Part shown: positions 8,443-16,983 of the stretch, piece after piece
Layout: each line of letters starts with the position of its first letter
Numbering within the stretch: position 1 is the stretch's first letter
Assembly: GCF_003390335.1 (NCBI RefSeq)
Contig: NZ_QUOU01000001.1
Location: forward strand, 1,922,001-1,986,000
DNA from: Thalassotalea euphylliae
Lineage (GTDB): Bacteria; Pseudomonadota; Gammaproteobacteria; Enterobacterales; Alteromonadaceae
Direction: 5' to 3'
DNA: 64,000 bases
Notes under the pieces: model-generated
What the model saw: the letters and a program-made list of their open reading frames with translations, nothing else
The model's database searches: none
Told to the model about the DNA's origin: nothing
Program-made: the position numbers and the translations under genes

Positions 8443-10107
8443 ATGACTGAAAATTTTGCACAACTTTTTGAAGAAAGTTTAAAAGAGATCGAAACGCGCC
8501 CTGGTTCAATTATCAAGGGTACTGTTGTAAAAATCGAAAAAGACAACGTTATTGTTGACGCTGGTCTTAAATCTGAGTCAGTAATTTCTATCGACCAATT
8601 CAAAAACTCTGCTGGTGAAGTAGAAATTGAAGTAGGTTCAGAAGTTGACGTTGCTTTAGATGCGACAGATGACGGTTTCGGTGAAACTGTACTTTCTCGT
8701 GAAAAAGCAAAACGCCACGAAGCATGGCAAGTGCTTGAAAAAGCTTACGAAGAAAAAGAAACTGTTATCGGTGTTATCAACGGTAAAGTTAAAGGTGGTT
8801 TCACTGTTGAAGTAAGCAACATTCGTGCATTCTTACCAGGTTCTCTAGTTGACGTTCGCCCAGTTCGCGATACTGCTCACCTAGAAGGTAAAGACCTAGA
8901 ATTTAAAGTTATTAAGCTTGATCAGAAGCGTAATAACGTTGTTGTTTCTCGTCGTGCTGTTATCGAATCAGAAAGCAGCGTAGAACGTGACGAGTTACTA
9001 GAATCACTACAAGAAGGCCAAGAAGTTAAAGGTATCGTTAAGAACCTTACTGACTACGGTGCATTCGTAGACTTAGGCGGTATCGACGGTCTTCTTCACA
9101 TCACTGACATGGCTTGGAAGCGTGTTAAGCACCCAAGTGAAATCGTTAACGTTGGTGACGAGATTCAAGTTAAAGTTCTTAAATTCGACCGTGAGCGTAC
9201 ACGTGTATCTCTAGGTATGAAGCAGTTAGGCGAAGATCCATGGGTAGCAATCGCTAACCGTTACCCAGAAGGTTCTAAGCTTTCTGGCCGCGTAACTAAC
9301 TTAACTGACTACGGTTGTTTCGTTGAAATCCAAGAAGGCGTTGAAGGTCTTGTTCACGTTTCTGAAATGGATTGGACAAACAAAAACATCCACCCATCTA
9401 AAGTTGTTAACTTAGGTGACACTGTTGAAGTGCTAGTATTAGAAATTGACGAAGAACGTCGTCGTATTTCTCTAGGTCTTAAGCAATGTGTTCCAAACCC
9501 TTGGGAAGAGTTCGCGAAGAACTTCAACAAAGGTGACAAAGTTACTGGTAAGATCAAGTCAATCACTGACTTCGGTATCTTCATCGGTCTTGACGGTGGC
9601 ATCGACGGTCTTGTTCACTTATCTGACATTTCATGGAACGGCGGCGAAGAAGCTGTTCGTGAATACAAGAAAGGTGACGAAATCACTGCTGTTGTACTTC
9701 AGGTTGACCCAGAGCGTGAGCGTATCTCGCTAGGTGTTAAGCAAGCTGAAGACGATCCGTTCAATATGTATCTGACAGATAACAAAAAAGGTGCTATTGT
9801 AACAGGTAAAGTAGTTGAAGTTGACGCTAAAGGCGCTAAGATTGAATTAGCTGAAGGTGTTGAAGGCTACCTACGTGTTTCTGACATTTCTCGTGACCGC
9901 ATCGAAGATGCAACAACTGAATTATCAGTGGGCGATGAAGTTGAAACTAAGTTCATGGGCGTTGATCGTAAGAACCGCACAATTAGCTTATCTATCAAAG
10001 CGAAAGATCAAGCTGAAGAGCGTCAAGCGATGGACAACCTGAACCAAGCAGACGATGCTGGTTTCACTAACGCTATGGCAGAAGCATTCAAAAACGCTAA
10101 AGGTTAA
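8443..10107 (+). CDS. rpsA: 30S ribosomal protein S1
   Basis: The 554-residue protein binds mRNA on the small ribosomal subunit and helps start translation. Six S1 (OB-fold) repeats can be followed: the first two are degenerate and ribosome-binding, the later four carry the repeated pattern G-x-V-x3-T-D-[FY]-G-x-F-[VI] and the DGL[VL]H[VI][ST]-[ED]-[MI] motif. Length equals the E. coli protein within three residues. Codon use is strongly biased (GAA, GGT, AAC, CGT), as expected for a highly expressed gene. The 88-base leader after cmk is the likely target of autogenous control, known for E. coli rpsA. Confidence 0.98.
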   Translation: MTENFAQLFEESLKEIETRPGSIIKGTVVKIEKDNVIVDAGLKSESVISIDQFKNSAGEVEIEVGSEVDVALDATDDGFGETVLSREKAKRHEAWQVLEKAYEEKETVIGVINGKVKGGFTVEVSNIRAFLPGSLVDVRPVRDTAHLEGKDLEFKVIKLDQKRNNVVVSRRAVIESESSVERDELLESLQEGQEVKGIVKNLTDYGAFVDLGGIDGLLHITDMAWKRVKHPSEIVNVGDEIQVKVLKFDRERTRVSLGMKQLGEDPWVAIANRYPEGSKLSGRVTNLTDYGCFVEIQEGVEGLVHVSEMDWTNKNIHPSKVVNLGDTVEVLVLEIDEERRRISLGLKQCVPNPWEEFAKNFNKGDKVTGKIKSITDFGIFIGLDGGIDGLVHLSDISWNGGEEAVREYKKGDEITAVVLQVDPERERISLGVKQAEDDPFNMYLTDNKKGAIVTGKVVEVDAKGAKIELAEGVEGYLRVSDISRDRIEDATTELSVGDEVETKFMGVDRKNRTISLSIKAKDQAEERQAMDNLNQADDAGFTNAMAEAFKNAKG

Positions 10108-10128
10108 TTGCTTTAGCGCTTAAGGTGA

Positions 10129-10155
10129 GGAAGTGACTAGTCATTAGTCACTTCC
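10129..10155 (+). terminator. Hairpin between rpsA and ihfB
   Basis: Perfect 11-bp arms GGAAGTGACTA and TAGTCACTTCC around a five-base loop lie 22 bases after the rpsA stop. There is only a TT after the stem, not a T run, so it may be a weak terminator or an mRNA-stabilising 3' stem that lets some transcription reach ihfB. Confidence 0.6.
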
Positions 10156-10205
10156 TTGATCGTTAACTGCATTAGCGTGATGCTGAATGACAACTGGGAG
10201 GTCTA

Positions 10206-10493
10206 ATGACCAAGTCAGAACTCATTGAAAAATTAGCGGAAAGTTTAACTCACATTCCAGCTAAAGATGTTGAATCTGCTATCAAAGAAATTCTGGAGTT
10301 GATGGCGCAATCTTTATCGAAAGGAGAGCGTATTGAAATTCGAGGGTTTGGTAGTTTTTCTCTACACTATCGTGCACCACGTACTGGTCGTAACCCTAAG
10401 ACTGGTGAAGCAGTAGAGCTTTCCGGTAAATATGTACCGCACTTTAAGCCAGGTAAAGAGTTACGTGAACGCGTAAATGCTTCCTTTGCTTAG
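10206..10493 (+). CDS. ihfB: Integration host factor subunit beta
   Basis: A 95-residue DNA-bending protein of the HU/IHF family. The DNA-insertion arm carries RGFGSFSLHYRAPRTGRNPKTG and the start MTKSELIEKLA is typical. It forms a heterodimer with IhfA and acts in nucleoid folding, recombination and sigma-54 promoters. A GGGAGG ribosome site precedes the ATG, and the position after rpsA is conserved. Confidence 0.98.
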   Translation: MTKSELIEKLAESLTHIPAKDVESAIKEILELMAQSLSKGERIEIRGFGSFSLHYRAPRTGRNPKTGEAVELSGKYVPHFKPGKELRERVNASFA

Positions 10494-10508
10494 TTGCGAA
10501 AATTTATA

Positions 10509-10541
10509 AAAAACGGCATGCTTCGGCATGCCGTTTTTTTT
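10509..10541 (+). terminator. Rho-independent terminator after ihfB
   Basis: Arms ACGGCATGC and GCATGCCGT enclose a stable TTCG loop and are followed by eight T. Flanking A and T runs make it a bidirectional-looking stem, but nothing reads in from the right. Confidence 0.95.
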
Positions 10542-10632
10542 GTCTCGGATTCTTTAAATATTTACCAATTTTGATTGGTTTAATGATAATTTCGTAAAAA
10601 ACAAATTTAGATAATAAACACTGGGTGCAAAT

Positions 10633-10863
10633 TTGAAGTTATATATCACTATTTTTGTGATGGTTTTGTTGCTATTGATTGCTTTCGCCTTTGGTAGTCA
10701 AAATGATCAACTTATCACGCTAAATTATTTAGTTGCCAAAACTACTATGCCAGTTGCGATGGCAGTAAGTATATTTACCGGCTTAGGTTTTATACTTGGT
10801 TTAGTCTTTATGCTGCTGATAAACCTCCTAAAGCCGCTAAAACGCAAACAAAATAAAGGCTAG
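10633..10863 (+). CDS. lapA: LapA (YciS-like) inner-membrane protein, TTG start
   Basis: A 76-residue protein with two membrane helices (about residues 4-21 and 39-64) and a basic tail ending LKRKQNKG. LapA works with LapB in control of lipopolysaccharide synthesis at the inner membrane. No ATG or GTG is available in frame at the right place; the TTG at 10633 gives MKLYITIFVMVLLL, which fits the family. lapB begins eight bases after its stop. Confidence 0.88.
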   Translation: MKLYITIFVMVLLLLIAFAFGSQNDQLITLNYLVAKTTMPVAMAVSIFTGLGFILGLVFMLLINLLKPLKRKQNKG

Positions 10864-10871
10864 TTAACCTT

Positions 10872-12041
10872 ATGCTGGAGCTGTTGTTTCTGTTGTTACC
10901 CGTTGCCATGGGGTATGGCTGGTTTATGGGGCGCAATAGTATTAAGCAAAAAGACCAGAATGCTAAACAAGATTTATCGATTAAGTATTCTACCGGTCTG
11001 AATTACTTGTTATCGAATCAGCAAGACAAGGCGATTGATTACCTTATTGAAGCACTCAAAGTTGAAGACGATACCGTTGAAGCACATTTTGCGATGGCAA
11101 ATTTGTTTCGCAAACGCGGCGAACTCGATCGCGCGTTAAAGGTTCATGAACATTTAGTACGCAATGGCAATTTACCCACCAAAGCTAAGCAGCAGGCTAT
11201 TTTTGAGTTAGCGAAAGATTTTTTAACAGCCGGTTTGTACGACCGTGCTGAGCATATGTTTCATAAGTTGCTCAAGGCTAAGCCTTATCAGCGAAAATCT
11301 CTGGGTTATTTACTGCAAATTTATCAGTCAACAAAAGACTGGCAACAAGGTATCGCGCTAAAAAAAACAATCTTTAAACTAAAGGATAAAAAGCTTCTGC
11401 ACAATCTGGCTAACTTCTATTGTGAACAAGCGCTAGAAGCACAAAAGCAAGGTGAATTTATCTCGGTTATTGAATTGTTAGAGCAAGCATTAGTTTGCGA
11501 CCCGAAATCCTGTCGTGCTAATTGGCATCTAGCGAGCGTTTATGAGGAGCACAAGCAGCACGACCAAGCGGCTAAGTGTTATCGCGCTATCTATAAGCAA
11601 GATAAAGATTTCTTTCCAGAGGTTATTGAGAAGATGCACGCTTGCTATCAAGCAATGGGTGACGAGGGCGCTTTCTTCCAGTTTATCAAAAATGTTTACG
11701 ATGAGACGGGAACAACCAGTACCTTGATTAAGTATTTGGAATTGGTCAGTGCCAAATATGGTGCAGAAAAAGCGATAGAGTTTTTGTTAGCGGGACTAAA
11801 ACGCAGACCTACTATTAGAGGGTTTAAGCACTTTATAAAACTGCAACTTGCTAACGAGTCTGCTGATAACCAAACAGAAAGTTTAGATGTGATCAAAGAG
11901 TTGGTCTCTGCTTATTTGAAGATGCGGCCAAGATATAGCTGTCGTTCGTGTGGCTTTAATAGCAGTACACATTACTGGTCTTGCCCCTCATGCCATGAGT
12001 GGGAGCAGTTAAAGCCCGTAAGAGGCCTTGAAGGTGAGTAA
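10872..12041 (+). CDS. lapB: LapB (YciM), LPS assembly regulator
   Basis: The 389-residue protein has one N-terminal membrane helix (residues 2-17), a stack of tetratricopeptide repeats, and a C-terminal rubredoxin-like zinc ribbon (CRSCGF and CPSCHEW around residues 357-377). In E. coli LapB recruits the FtsH protease to degrade LpxC, which sets the rate of lipid A synthesis. Length matches E. coli LapB (389). The lapA-lapB pair after ihfB keeps the expected order; the usual downstream pyrF is missing, and conserved gene order ends here. Confidence 0.96.
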   Translation: MLELLFLLLPVAMGYGWFMGRNSIKQKDQNAKQDLSIKYSTGLNYLLSNQQDKAIDYLIEALKVEDDTVEAHFAMANLFRKRGELDRALKVHEHLVRNGNLPTKAKQQAIFELAKDFLTAGLYDRAEHMFHKLLKAKPYQRKSLGYLLQIYQSTKDWQQGIALKKTIFKLKDKKLLHNLANFYCEQALEAQKQGEFISVIELLEQALVCDPKSCRANWHLASVYEEHKQHDQAAKCYRAIYKQDKDFFPEVIEKMHACYQAMGDEGAFFQFIKNVYDETGTTSTLIKYLELVSAKYGAEKAIEFLLAGLKRRPTIRGFKHFIKLQLANESADNQTESLDVIKELVSAYLKMRPRYSCRSCGFNSSTHYWSCPSCHEWEQLKPVRGLEGE

Positions 12042-12315
12042 TCTTCTTTGATTCATTTTGCCTGCCATAAACTCCTAGCAATAACTTTGTAGCATGGTGC
12101 TTTGTATATCGTGTTCACTAGGAGTTAAATTACATTGTTTTTTGTAAACCTCAGGTTCGGATAAAAAGAGTAAATAACTTATAAATCCATTTACTTAAAT
12201 TCACCCATTTAATTTTATAATTCTCTTCTAGCAGAAAAATAGCCGCTAACAGCAAATTAGCTACCCATGGCTGAGGCTATTTAGTATTTCAACATTAGTT
12301 TAAACAAGGACATTT

Positions 12316-12843
12316 ATGTATCGCGGTCAGTTAGTCAAATGGAATGACAACAAAGGTTTTGGTTTTATTAAAGCTTCCGAATTAACTTTTGATACCTTCA
12401 TTCACATTTCAGCGCTCAAACATATGGCTCGACAGCCTAAACAAGGTGACTATATTCATTTTGATGTTGAAACACATAAAGGTAAAACAAGAGCGACCAA
12501 TGCGAGAATAGAGGGGGTAAAAGCGTATCACCATGCAAGCGTGTCAAAGACACATAAGCGAGGTTCTCACAATAGATTGCTTTATGTCGCTATAGTTATT
12601 GCTATATCAGCATTCTTGTTTAGTCGACTAGGGTTAGAGAAATTCATTGAATCCAAACCAACCCAATCTTCAACCAGCATGTTAAAGTTGGCGACTAAAC
12701 CAATGTTTACCTGTGATGGGCGTCAGTATTGCAGCCAAATGACATCTCGCGCAGAAGCAGAGTTCTTTACTAAACATTGTCCCAATACAAAAATGGATGG
12801 CGATAAAGACGGAATACCTTGTGAAAATGATACTAGGTTTTAA
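12316..12843 (+). CDS. Cold-shock domain / membrane helix / excalibur domain fusion protein
   Basis: 175 residues in three parts. Residues 1-70 are a cold-shock domain with the RNA-binding motif NDNKGFGFIKA and FDTFIHISAL. Residues about 88-107 form one membrane helix. Residues about 128-175 are an excalibur-type calcium-binding domain with paired cysteines and the DGDKDGIPCE motif. The orientation suggests a cytoplasmic nucleic-acid-binding head and a periplasmic calcium-binding tail. The 274-base leader after lapB has two long-range inverted repeats (AACTCCTAG/CTAGGAGTT near 12070/12118 and AAATAGCC/GGCTATTT at 12237/12275), which could be a structured 5' leader, but this is inference. Confidence 0.8.
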   Translation: MYRGQLVKWNDNKGFGFIKASELTFDTFIHISALKHMARQPKQGDYIHFDVETHKGKTRATNARIEGVKAYHHASVSKTHKRGSHNRLLYVAIVIAISAFLFSRLGLEKFIESKPTQSSTSMLKLATKPMFTCDGRQYCSQMTSRAEAEFFTKHCPNTKMDGDKDGIPCENDTRF

Positions 12844-12957
12844 TTAGCTGGCTAACTGCAATTTTATTACTTGGTGAGCTTTTTATAGAGTAAGCACAAG
12901 CAAGTCATTCAAATTCGCCCCGAGTAGATTTATCAGCAGACAGAGAAGTACGATAAG

Positions 12958-12989
12958 CTATAGAAGTTCCAATCTGATCTGACATTTCA
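12958..12989. repeat. Possible solo end of an IS982-type element
   Basis: The stretch TAGAAGTTC-n-n-A-n-CTGATCTGAC closely matches, in reverse orientation, the sequence at 20903-20928 that ends an IS982 remnant, and more weakly the other end of that remnant near 22445-22470. It lies 16 bases before the left end of the IS481 element. No IS982 coding sequence is attached on this side. Confidence 0.3.
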
Positions 12990-13005
12990 CTTTCAAAAGA
13001 GAGAG

Positions 13006-14129
13006 TTACCAGTTTAGTTTAAGGGTGTCTAATCCAAACTAAACAAAGAGGTAACTCTCATGATTCATACTAACAACCCTGTCATTAAACACAAAGTCGG
13101 TTTACTCAACTTAGCCGAAGAATTAGGTAACATTACGCAAGCTTGCAAAGTGATGGGTGTATCTCGCGATACGTTTTATCGCTATCAACAAGCAAATGAA
13201 GAAGGTGGCGTTGAAGCTTTACTCAATCAAAACCGTCGAGTACCTAATGTTAAAAACCGAGTCGATGAAGCGATTGAATTGGCTGTTATTGATTACGCGG
13301 TCGAATATCCTGCCCATGGGCAAACCAGAGCGAGTAATGAATTACGCAAGCAAGGCATCTTCGTCTCTCCCAGTGGTGTTCGTTCCGTCTGGCTGCGTCA
13401 TGGCTTAGCCAACTTCAAAGGTCGCTTAAAAGCCCTAGAAGACAAGGTGTCGAAAGAAAACATTATACTCACCGAAAGCCAAGTTCAGGCACTTGAGCGC
13501 AAGAAGCTAGACGATGAGGCTTGCGGTGAAATAGAGACCGCGCATCCCGGTTATCTAGGATCACAGGACACGTTTTACGTGGGGAATCTTAAAGGTGTTG
13601 GCCGTGTCTACCAGCAGACGTTTGTTGATACCTATTCGAAGGTTGCTTTCGCTAAACTTTATACAATGAAAACACCGATTACAGCGGCTGATACGCTTAA
13701 TGATAAAGTATTGCCATTCTTCGAGTCTCATGACCTTCCTATGCTACGTATTCTTACTGACCGTGGCACGGAATACTGTGGAAAAATCGAGAATCACGAT
13801 TACCAAATGTATTTGGCAATTAACGATATCGATCACACAAAAACGAAGGTCAAATCACCGCAAACTAACGGTATCTGTGAACGTTTCCACAAAACGATAT
13901 TACAGGAATTCTATCAAGTAACATTCCGTAAACGCTTGTATATGAGCTTAGATGAGCTTCAAAAAGATCTGGACGAATGGCTCGAATACTACAACAATGA
14001 ACGAACCCATCAGGGTAAAATCTGCTGTGGCAGAACGCCAATGGAAACGCTCATTGATGGTAAATCGGTTTGGACTGAAAAGAATTTAAGTTCAAACTAA
14101 CCTGACGGACACCCGTTCTAAACTGGTAA
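13006..14129 (+). mobile_element. IS481-family insertion sequence, complete
   Basis: The 1124-bp element is bounded by imperfect inverted repeats: TTACCAGTTTAG-tttaaGGGTGTC at the left and its counterpart GACACCC-gttCTAAACTGGTAA at the right. It contains one intact transposase gene. No flanking target duplication is visible (gagag on the left, ttaat on the right), so one flank has been rearranged since insertion. A 46-bp piece identical to its right end recurs at 20855-20900. Confidence 0.85.
13060..14100 (+). CDS. IS481-family transposase
   Basis: 346 residues. The N-terminus is a helix-turn-helix DNA-binding region (GNITQACKVMGVSRDTFYRY). The DDE integrase core shows SQDTFYVG with the first Asp, LTDRGTEYCG with the second, and GICERFHKT with the catalytic Glu, followed by YNNERTHQGK. 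The gene fills the element and is intact, so the copy may still be active. Confidence 0.93.
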   Translation: MIHTNNPVIKHKVGLLNLAEELGNITQACKVMGVSRDTFYRYQQANEEGGVEALLNQNRRVPNVKNRVDEAIELAVIDYAVEYPAHGQTRASNELRKQGIFVSPSGVRSVWLRHGLANFKGRLKALEDKVSKENIILTESQVQALERKKLDDEACGEIETAHPGYLGSQDTFYVGNLKGVGRVYQQTFVDTYSKVAFAKLYTMKTPITAADTLNDKVLPFFESHDLPMLRILTDRGTEYCGKIENHDYQMYLAINDIDHTKTKVKSPQTNGICERFHKTILQEFYQVTFRKRLYMSLDELQKDLDEWLEYYNNERTHQGKICCGRTPMETLIDGKSVWTEKNLSSN

Positions 14130-14131
14130 TT

Positions 14132-14533
14132 AATGATCAATTTGAAGAGATATTTCTGCGAAGTACGCCCCCTACTGACATTCCTAACATTGGTGAAATT
14201 AATTTAGGACATTCTTCTGATTTTGATCAACGTTTAGATCGTTGGAATGACTACATACTCGATGTTAATCAAGCATCCAAACAAGAAGCCATCGATGGTA
14301 TTTATAATAATGATGTTAACCGTGTTAACGACACATTTAGTGGTAAATCCGGTGATATTATTCGTGATTTAAATCAAAGCGAGAGAGAGTTTTATAGAAT
14401 GCAAGGTTGGGAATCTACACCAGAGCAACCTCCTCAGGTCATATCTGATCGAGCTATTGAAAAACAAAAACAACAAGATCAAGAATACAAGGATTTACTT
14501 CAAAGGATAGATTTGATGAAAAACATCAAATAG
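14132..14533 (+). pseudogene. C-terminal fragment of an unknown gene cut by IS481
   Basis: An open frame runs directly out of the IS481 right end with no start codon, encoding 133 polar, Asp/Asn/Gln-rich residues (for example DFDQRLDRWNDYILD and SEREFYRMQGWES) and stopping at 14531-14533, immediately before a terminator. The 5' part is not seen on the other side of the element, which agrees with the missing target duplication: the insertion was followed by a deletion. I do not recognise the family. Confidence 0.6.
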
Positions 14534-14560
14534 CTGTATAATTTCTATACAGCCTTTTTT
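14533..14560 (+). terminator. Rho-independent terminator
   Basis: Arms GCTGTATA and TATACAGC with a five-base loop and a run of six T directly follow the stop codon of the truncated gene. Confidence 0.85.
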
Positions 14561-14571
14561 AGGAGAACACT

Positions 14572-14844
14572 ATGGAGAACACTATGCAAAAATATATAGA
14601 GTTCCTTATTTATATCAATTTCAATGAATGGTGGCCTTTTTTATTGGGTTTTTTCGCATGTTTTGTAATATTTTTGATAAATAAGATTAGTGCTAGTAGC
14701 GAGTTTAAGTCTAATTCAAGTGATTCGCGCAATGATGCCAACCATAAATCGTATTTAGAGTCAGATTACTATCATAAGACCGTAGGGCGCAGTGCTGAAG
14801 TATATGGTCATATTTATGGTTACAGACCCAAAAGAGATGAATAA
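14572..14844 (+). CDS. Small membrane protein of unknown function
   Basis: 90 residues with one clear membrane helix (about residues 20-39, WPFLLGFFACFVIFLINKI) and a polar, Tyr-rich tail ending YGYRPKRDE. AGGAG lies eight bases before the ATG at 14572; a second ATG five codons later is also possible. Its stop overlaps the start of the next gene (ATGA-type overlap), so the two were co-translated. Family not recognised. Confidence 0.55.
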   Translation: MENTMQKYIEFLIYINFNEWWPFLLGFFACFVIFLINKISASSEFKSNSSDSRNDANHKSYLESDYYHKTVGRSAEVYGHIYGYRPKRDE

Positions 14845-15167
14845 TGACCCAGCACGTTTTTATTGTTAGATCTCAAATGATGCCCGTTGGCAGAATCAAG
14901 AAAAAAGCAGTACCAACGGGTAACACCAAAAAGTTCCTAAAGGTTTTTGACGTTGCAGAAACCAAAATCGAAGAAGAATTCGTCCCTACAGGCTCAAGTG
15001 ACTGCCAGGTTGATGATTTACAATTAGCACAAGATCTTGAGCTAAAACTAAAGGAATTAGAAGAGAATAACTTTGTCGTCATAAACATAACGCCAATTAT
15101 TTCTGGTTCTTATAGCTATAAAGCAGAGTGGTCAGCAAAATTTAGCGCCGGTTATGGTTATGGGGTA
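14844..15167 (+). pseudogene. Unknown gene truncated by the IS256 insertion
   Basis: About 108 native residues starting MTQHVFIVRSQMMPVG and running into the left inverted repeat of the IS256 element at 15168; the frame then reads on into the element and stops at 15272, giving a chimeric tail. The sequence INITPIISGSYSYK followed by a Gly/Tyr-rich GYGYG stretch resembles small proteins of unknown function often found in genomic islands. The rest of the gene is not found beyond the element. Confidence 0.5.
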
Positions 15168-16452
15168 GTGTTTAGAAATCTGTGTCATTTCAGTAATATT
15201 AAGAAAATAGGAATGACACATGACTCAATCTTTCGACTTCAACAAAGCATTAGCAGAACTTCAATCAGGTAAAGGGTTAACGGGTGAAGATGGTGTTTTA
15301 ACGCCACTCATTAAACAATTAACAGAAGCTGCACTCAAAGCCGAGCTAGAGCAACACCTAGACTCAGAGCAACAACCTAACCGTAAGAACGGTACAAGCA
15401 AGAAAACGGTTAAATCCTCCGTAGGCCAGTTTGAGCTTGAAACCCCAAGAGACCGTACTGGCTCATTTGAACCTCAACTCGTTAAGAAAAATCAAACTAA
15501 GCTAACCGCTGAGATTGACCATAAAATCCTATCCATGTTTGCGTTAGGCATGAGCTATCGTGATATTCGCAGCCATGTTCAGGAAATGTACGGCATTGAA
15601 ATCTCAGAAGCCACGATAACAGGCGTTACAGACCAGCTCATACCAGAGCTAAAAGCGTGGCAATCACGTAGCCTTGATACGCTGTACCCGTTTATCTGGC
15701 TTGATGCTATTCACTATAAAATCAAGGAAAGTGGCCGTTATGTTAGCAAAGCTGTTTACACCGTACTCGGCATAAATATCGAAGGTCGCAAAGAGTTACT
15801 TGGCTTATACGTCTCAGAAAGCGAAGGCGCTAACTACTGGCTATCAGTGCTCACCGATTTACACAATCGCGGCGTATCCGATATTTTAATTGCTTGTGTT
15901 GATGGACTTAAAGGCTTTCCTGAGGCCATTGGTACTATCTATCCTGAAACAGAGGTTCAACAGTGCGTTATTCATCAAATTCGTAACTCGATGAAGTATG
16001 TTGCTTCAAAGCACCAGAAAGCATTTATGGCGGACTTAAAGCCTGTTTACCGTGCAACGACCAAAGATGCCGCAGAAGCAGCCTTAGACGAATTAGATGC
16101 TAAATGGGGCAAGCTATATCCCATCGTGATTGAGTCTTGGCGCAGAAAATGGGCTAACTTGTCGGTTTACTTCAAGTATCCAGACTACGTGCGCAAAGCT
16201 ATTTACACCACCAATGCTATCGAGGCAGTGCACCGCCAGTTTAGGAAATTGACCAAAACGAAAGGCGCTTTCCCGAACGAAAATAGCTTGATGAAATTAT
16301 TGTATGCGGGCATATTGAACGCTTCGAAGAAATGGACAATGCCAATCCACAGTTGGAACCTGACATTGTCGCAATTAGCCATCCACTTCGAGGGGCGATT
16401 AGATGGCGTGCTAGATATTTAGCAATTTAGGCTGACACAGAATTCTGAACGC
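15168..16452 (+). mobile_element. IS256-family insertion sequence (copy 1)
   Basis: 1285 bp between imperfect inverted repeats GTGTTTAGAAATCTGTGTCA (left) and the reverse complement of TGACACAGAATTCTGAACGC (right). One intact transposase. The 8-bp flanks (atggggta and cctcgcaa) do not match, so one side has been lost or recombined after insertion. Confidence 0.85.
15220..16422 (+). CDS. IS256-family (mutator-type) transposase
   Basis: 400 residues. The mutator-type DDE triad is visible: WLDAIHYKIK, CVDGLKGFPEAI and the downstream TTNAIEAVHRQFRK that carries the Glu, followed by KTKGAFPNENSLMKLLY. The ATG at 15220 lies 52 bases inside the left repeat. Intact; clearly different in sequence from the second IS256-type transposase at 21033, so the two are separate elements rather than copies. 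Confidence 0.95.
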   Translation: MTQSFDFNKALAELQSGKGLTGEDGVLTPLIKQLTEAALKAELEQHLDSEQQPNRKNGTSKKTVKSSVGQFELETPRDRTGSFEPQLVKKNQTKLTAEIDHKILSMFALGMSYRDIRSHVQEMYGIEISEATITGVTDQLIPELKAWQSRSLDTLYPFIWLDAIHYKIKESGRYVSKAVYTVLGINIEGRKELLGLYVSESEGANYWLSVLTDLHNRGVSDILIACVDGLKGFPEAIGTIYPETEVQQCVIHQIRNSMKYVASKHQKAFMADLKPVYRATTKDAAEAALDELDAKWGKLYPIVIESWRRKWANLSVYFKYPDYVRKAIYTTNAIEAVHRQFRKLTKTKGAFPNENSLMKLLYAGILNASKKWTMPIHSWNLTLSQLAIHFEGRLDGVLDI

Positions 16453-16525
16453 CCTCGCAACTCCCCGTAAAGCACCTTAAATCATTCGTTTCTATAATTT
16501 CATTAGTTCAATACGCTATCTTTGA

Positions 16526-16983
16526 TTAAAATCGTTGTACAACGATTGGTACTTGGCCTTGACCAGTGGTCAGAATTTTGTGACCTCGGGTCACACCACA
16601 CATTGTGCTTTCAATGATCGTTCTCCGTTTAGCAGCTTGCTTCGCTTGAAAGTGATTATGGAATTGATACCGATCTTGATATAGAGCCAATAAATGAAAC
16701 CCCATTTGCTCGTTGAACGCGAAATTGATGACTAAAATCGTTGCACAACGATTAGTACTTGGCCTTGACCAGTGGTCAGAATTTTGTGACCTCGGGTCAC
16801 ACATTGTGCTTTGAAGCTTTAACTATCCGTTTTTAATATTCGTTCTCCGTGTAGCAGCTTGCTTCGATTGAAAGTAAAAGTGATTATGGAATGGAAGCCG
16901 ATCTTGATATAGAGCCAATAAATGAAACCCCATTTGCTCGTTGAATGAACTATGGCGGGCTTAAATCGTTGCACAACGATTTA
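16526..16983. repeat. Tandem ~210-230 bp non-coding repeat with palindromic boxes
   Basis: Two full units (16530-16735 and 16736-16963) and the start of a third. Each begins with an 18-bp palindrome AATCGTTG-nn-CAACGATT (16530, 16736, 16964), continues with TGACCA-g-TGGTCA and TGTGACC-tcg-GGTCACA palindromes, and ends with the shared ATTTGCTCGTTGAA. The second unit has small insertions. A 92-codon minus-strand frame across both units is a by-product of the repeat and is not called as a gene. Confidence 0.8.

Noticed and set aside
16526..16804. 92-codon minus-strand open frame
   Set aside because: It spans two tandem repeat units, so its protein is itself a repeat of the same DNA (CDPRSQNSDHW, then GVTRGHKILTTG in another phase). 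No ribosome site and no family.
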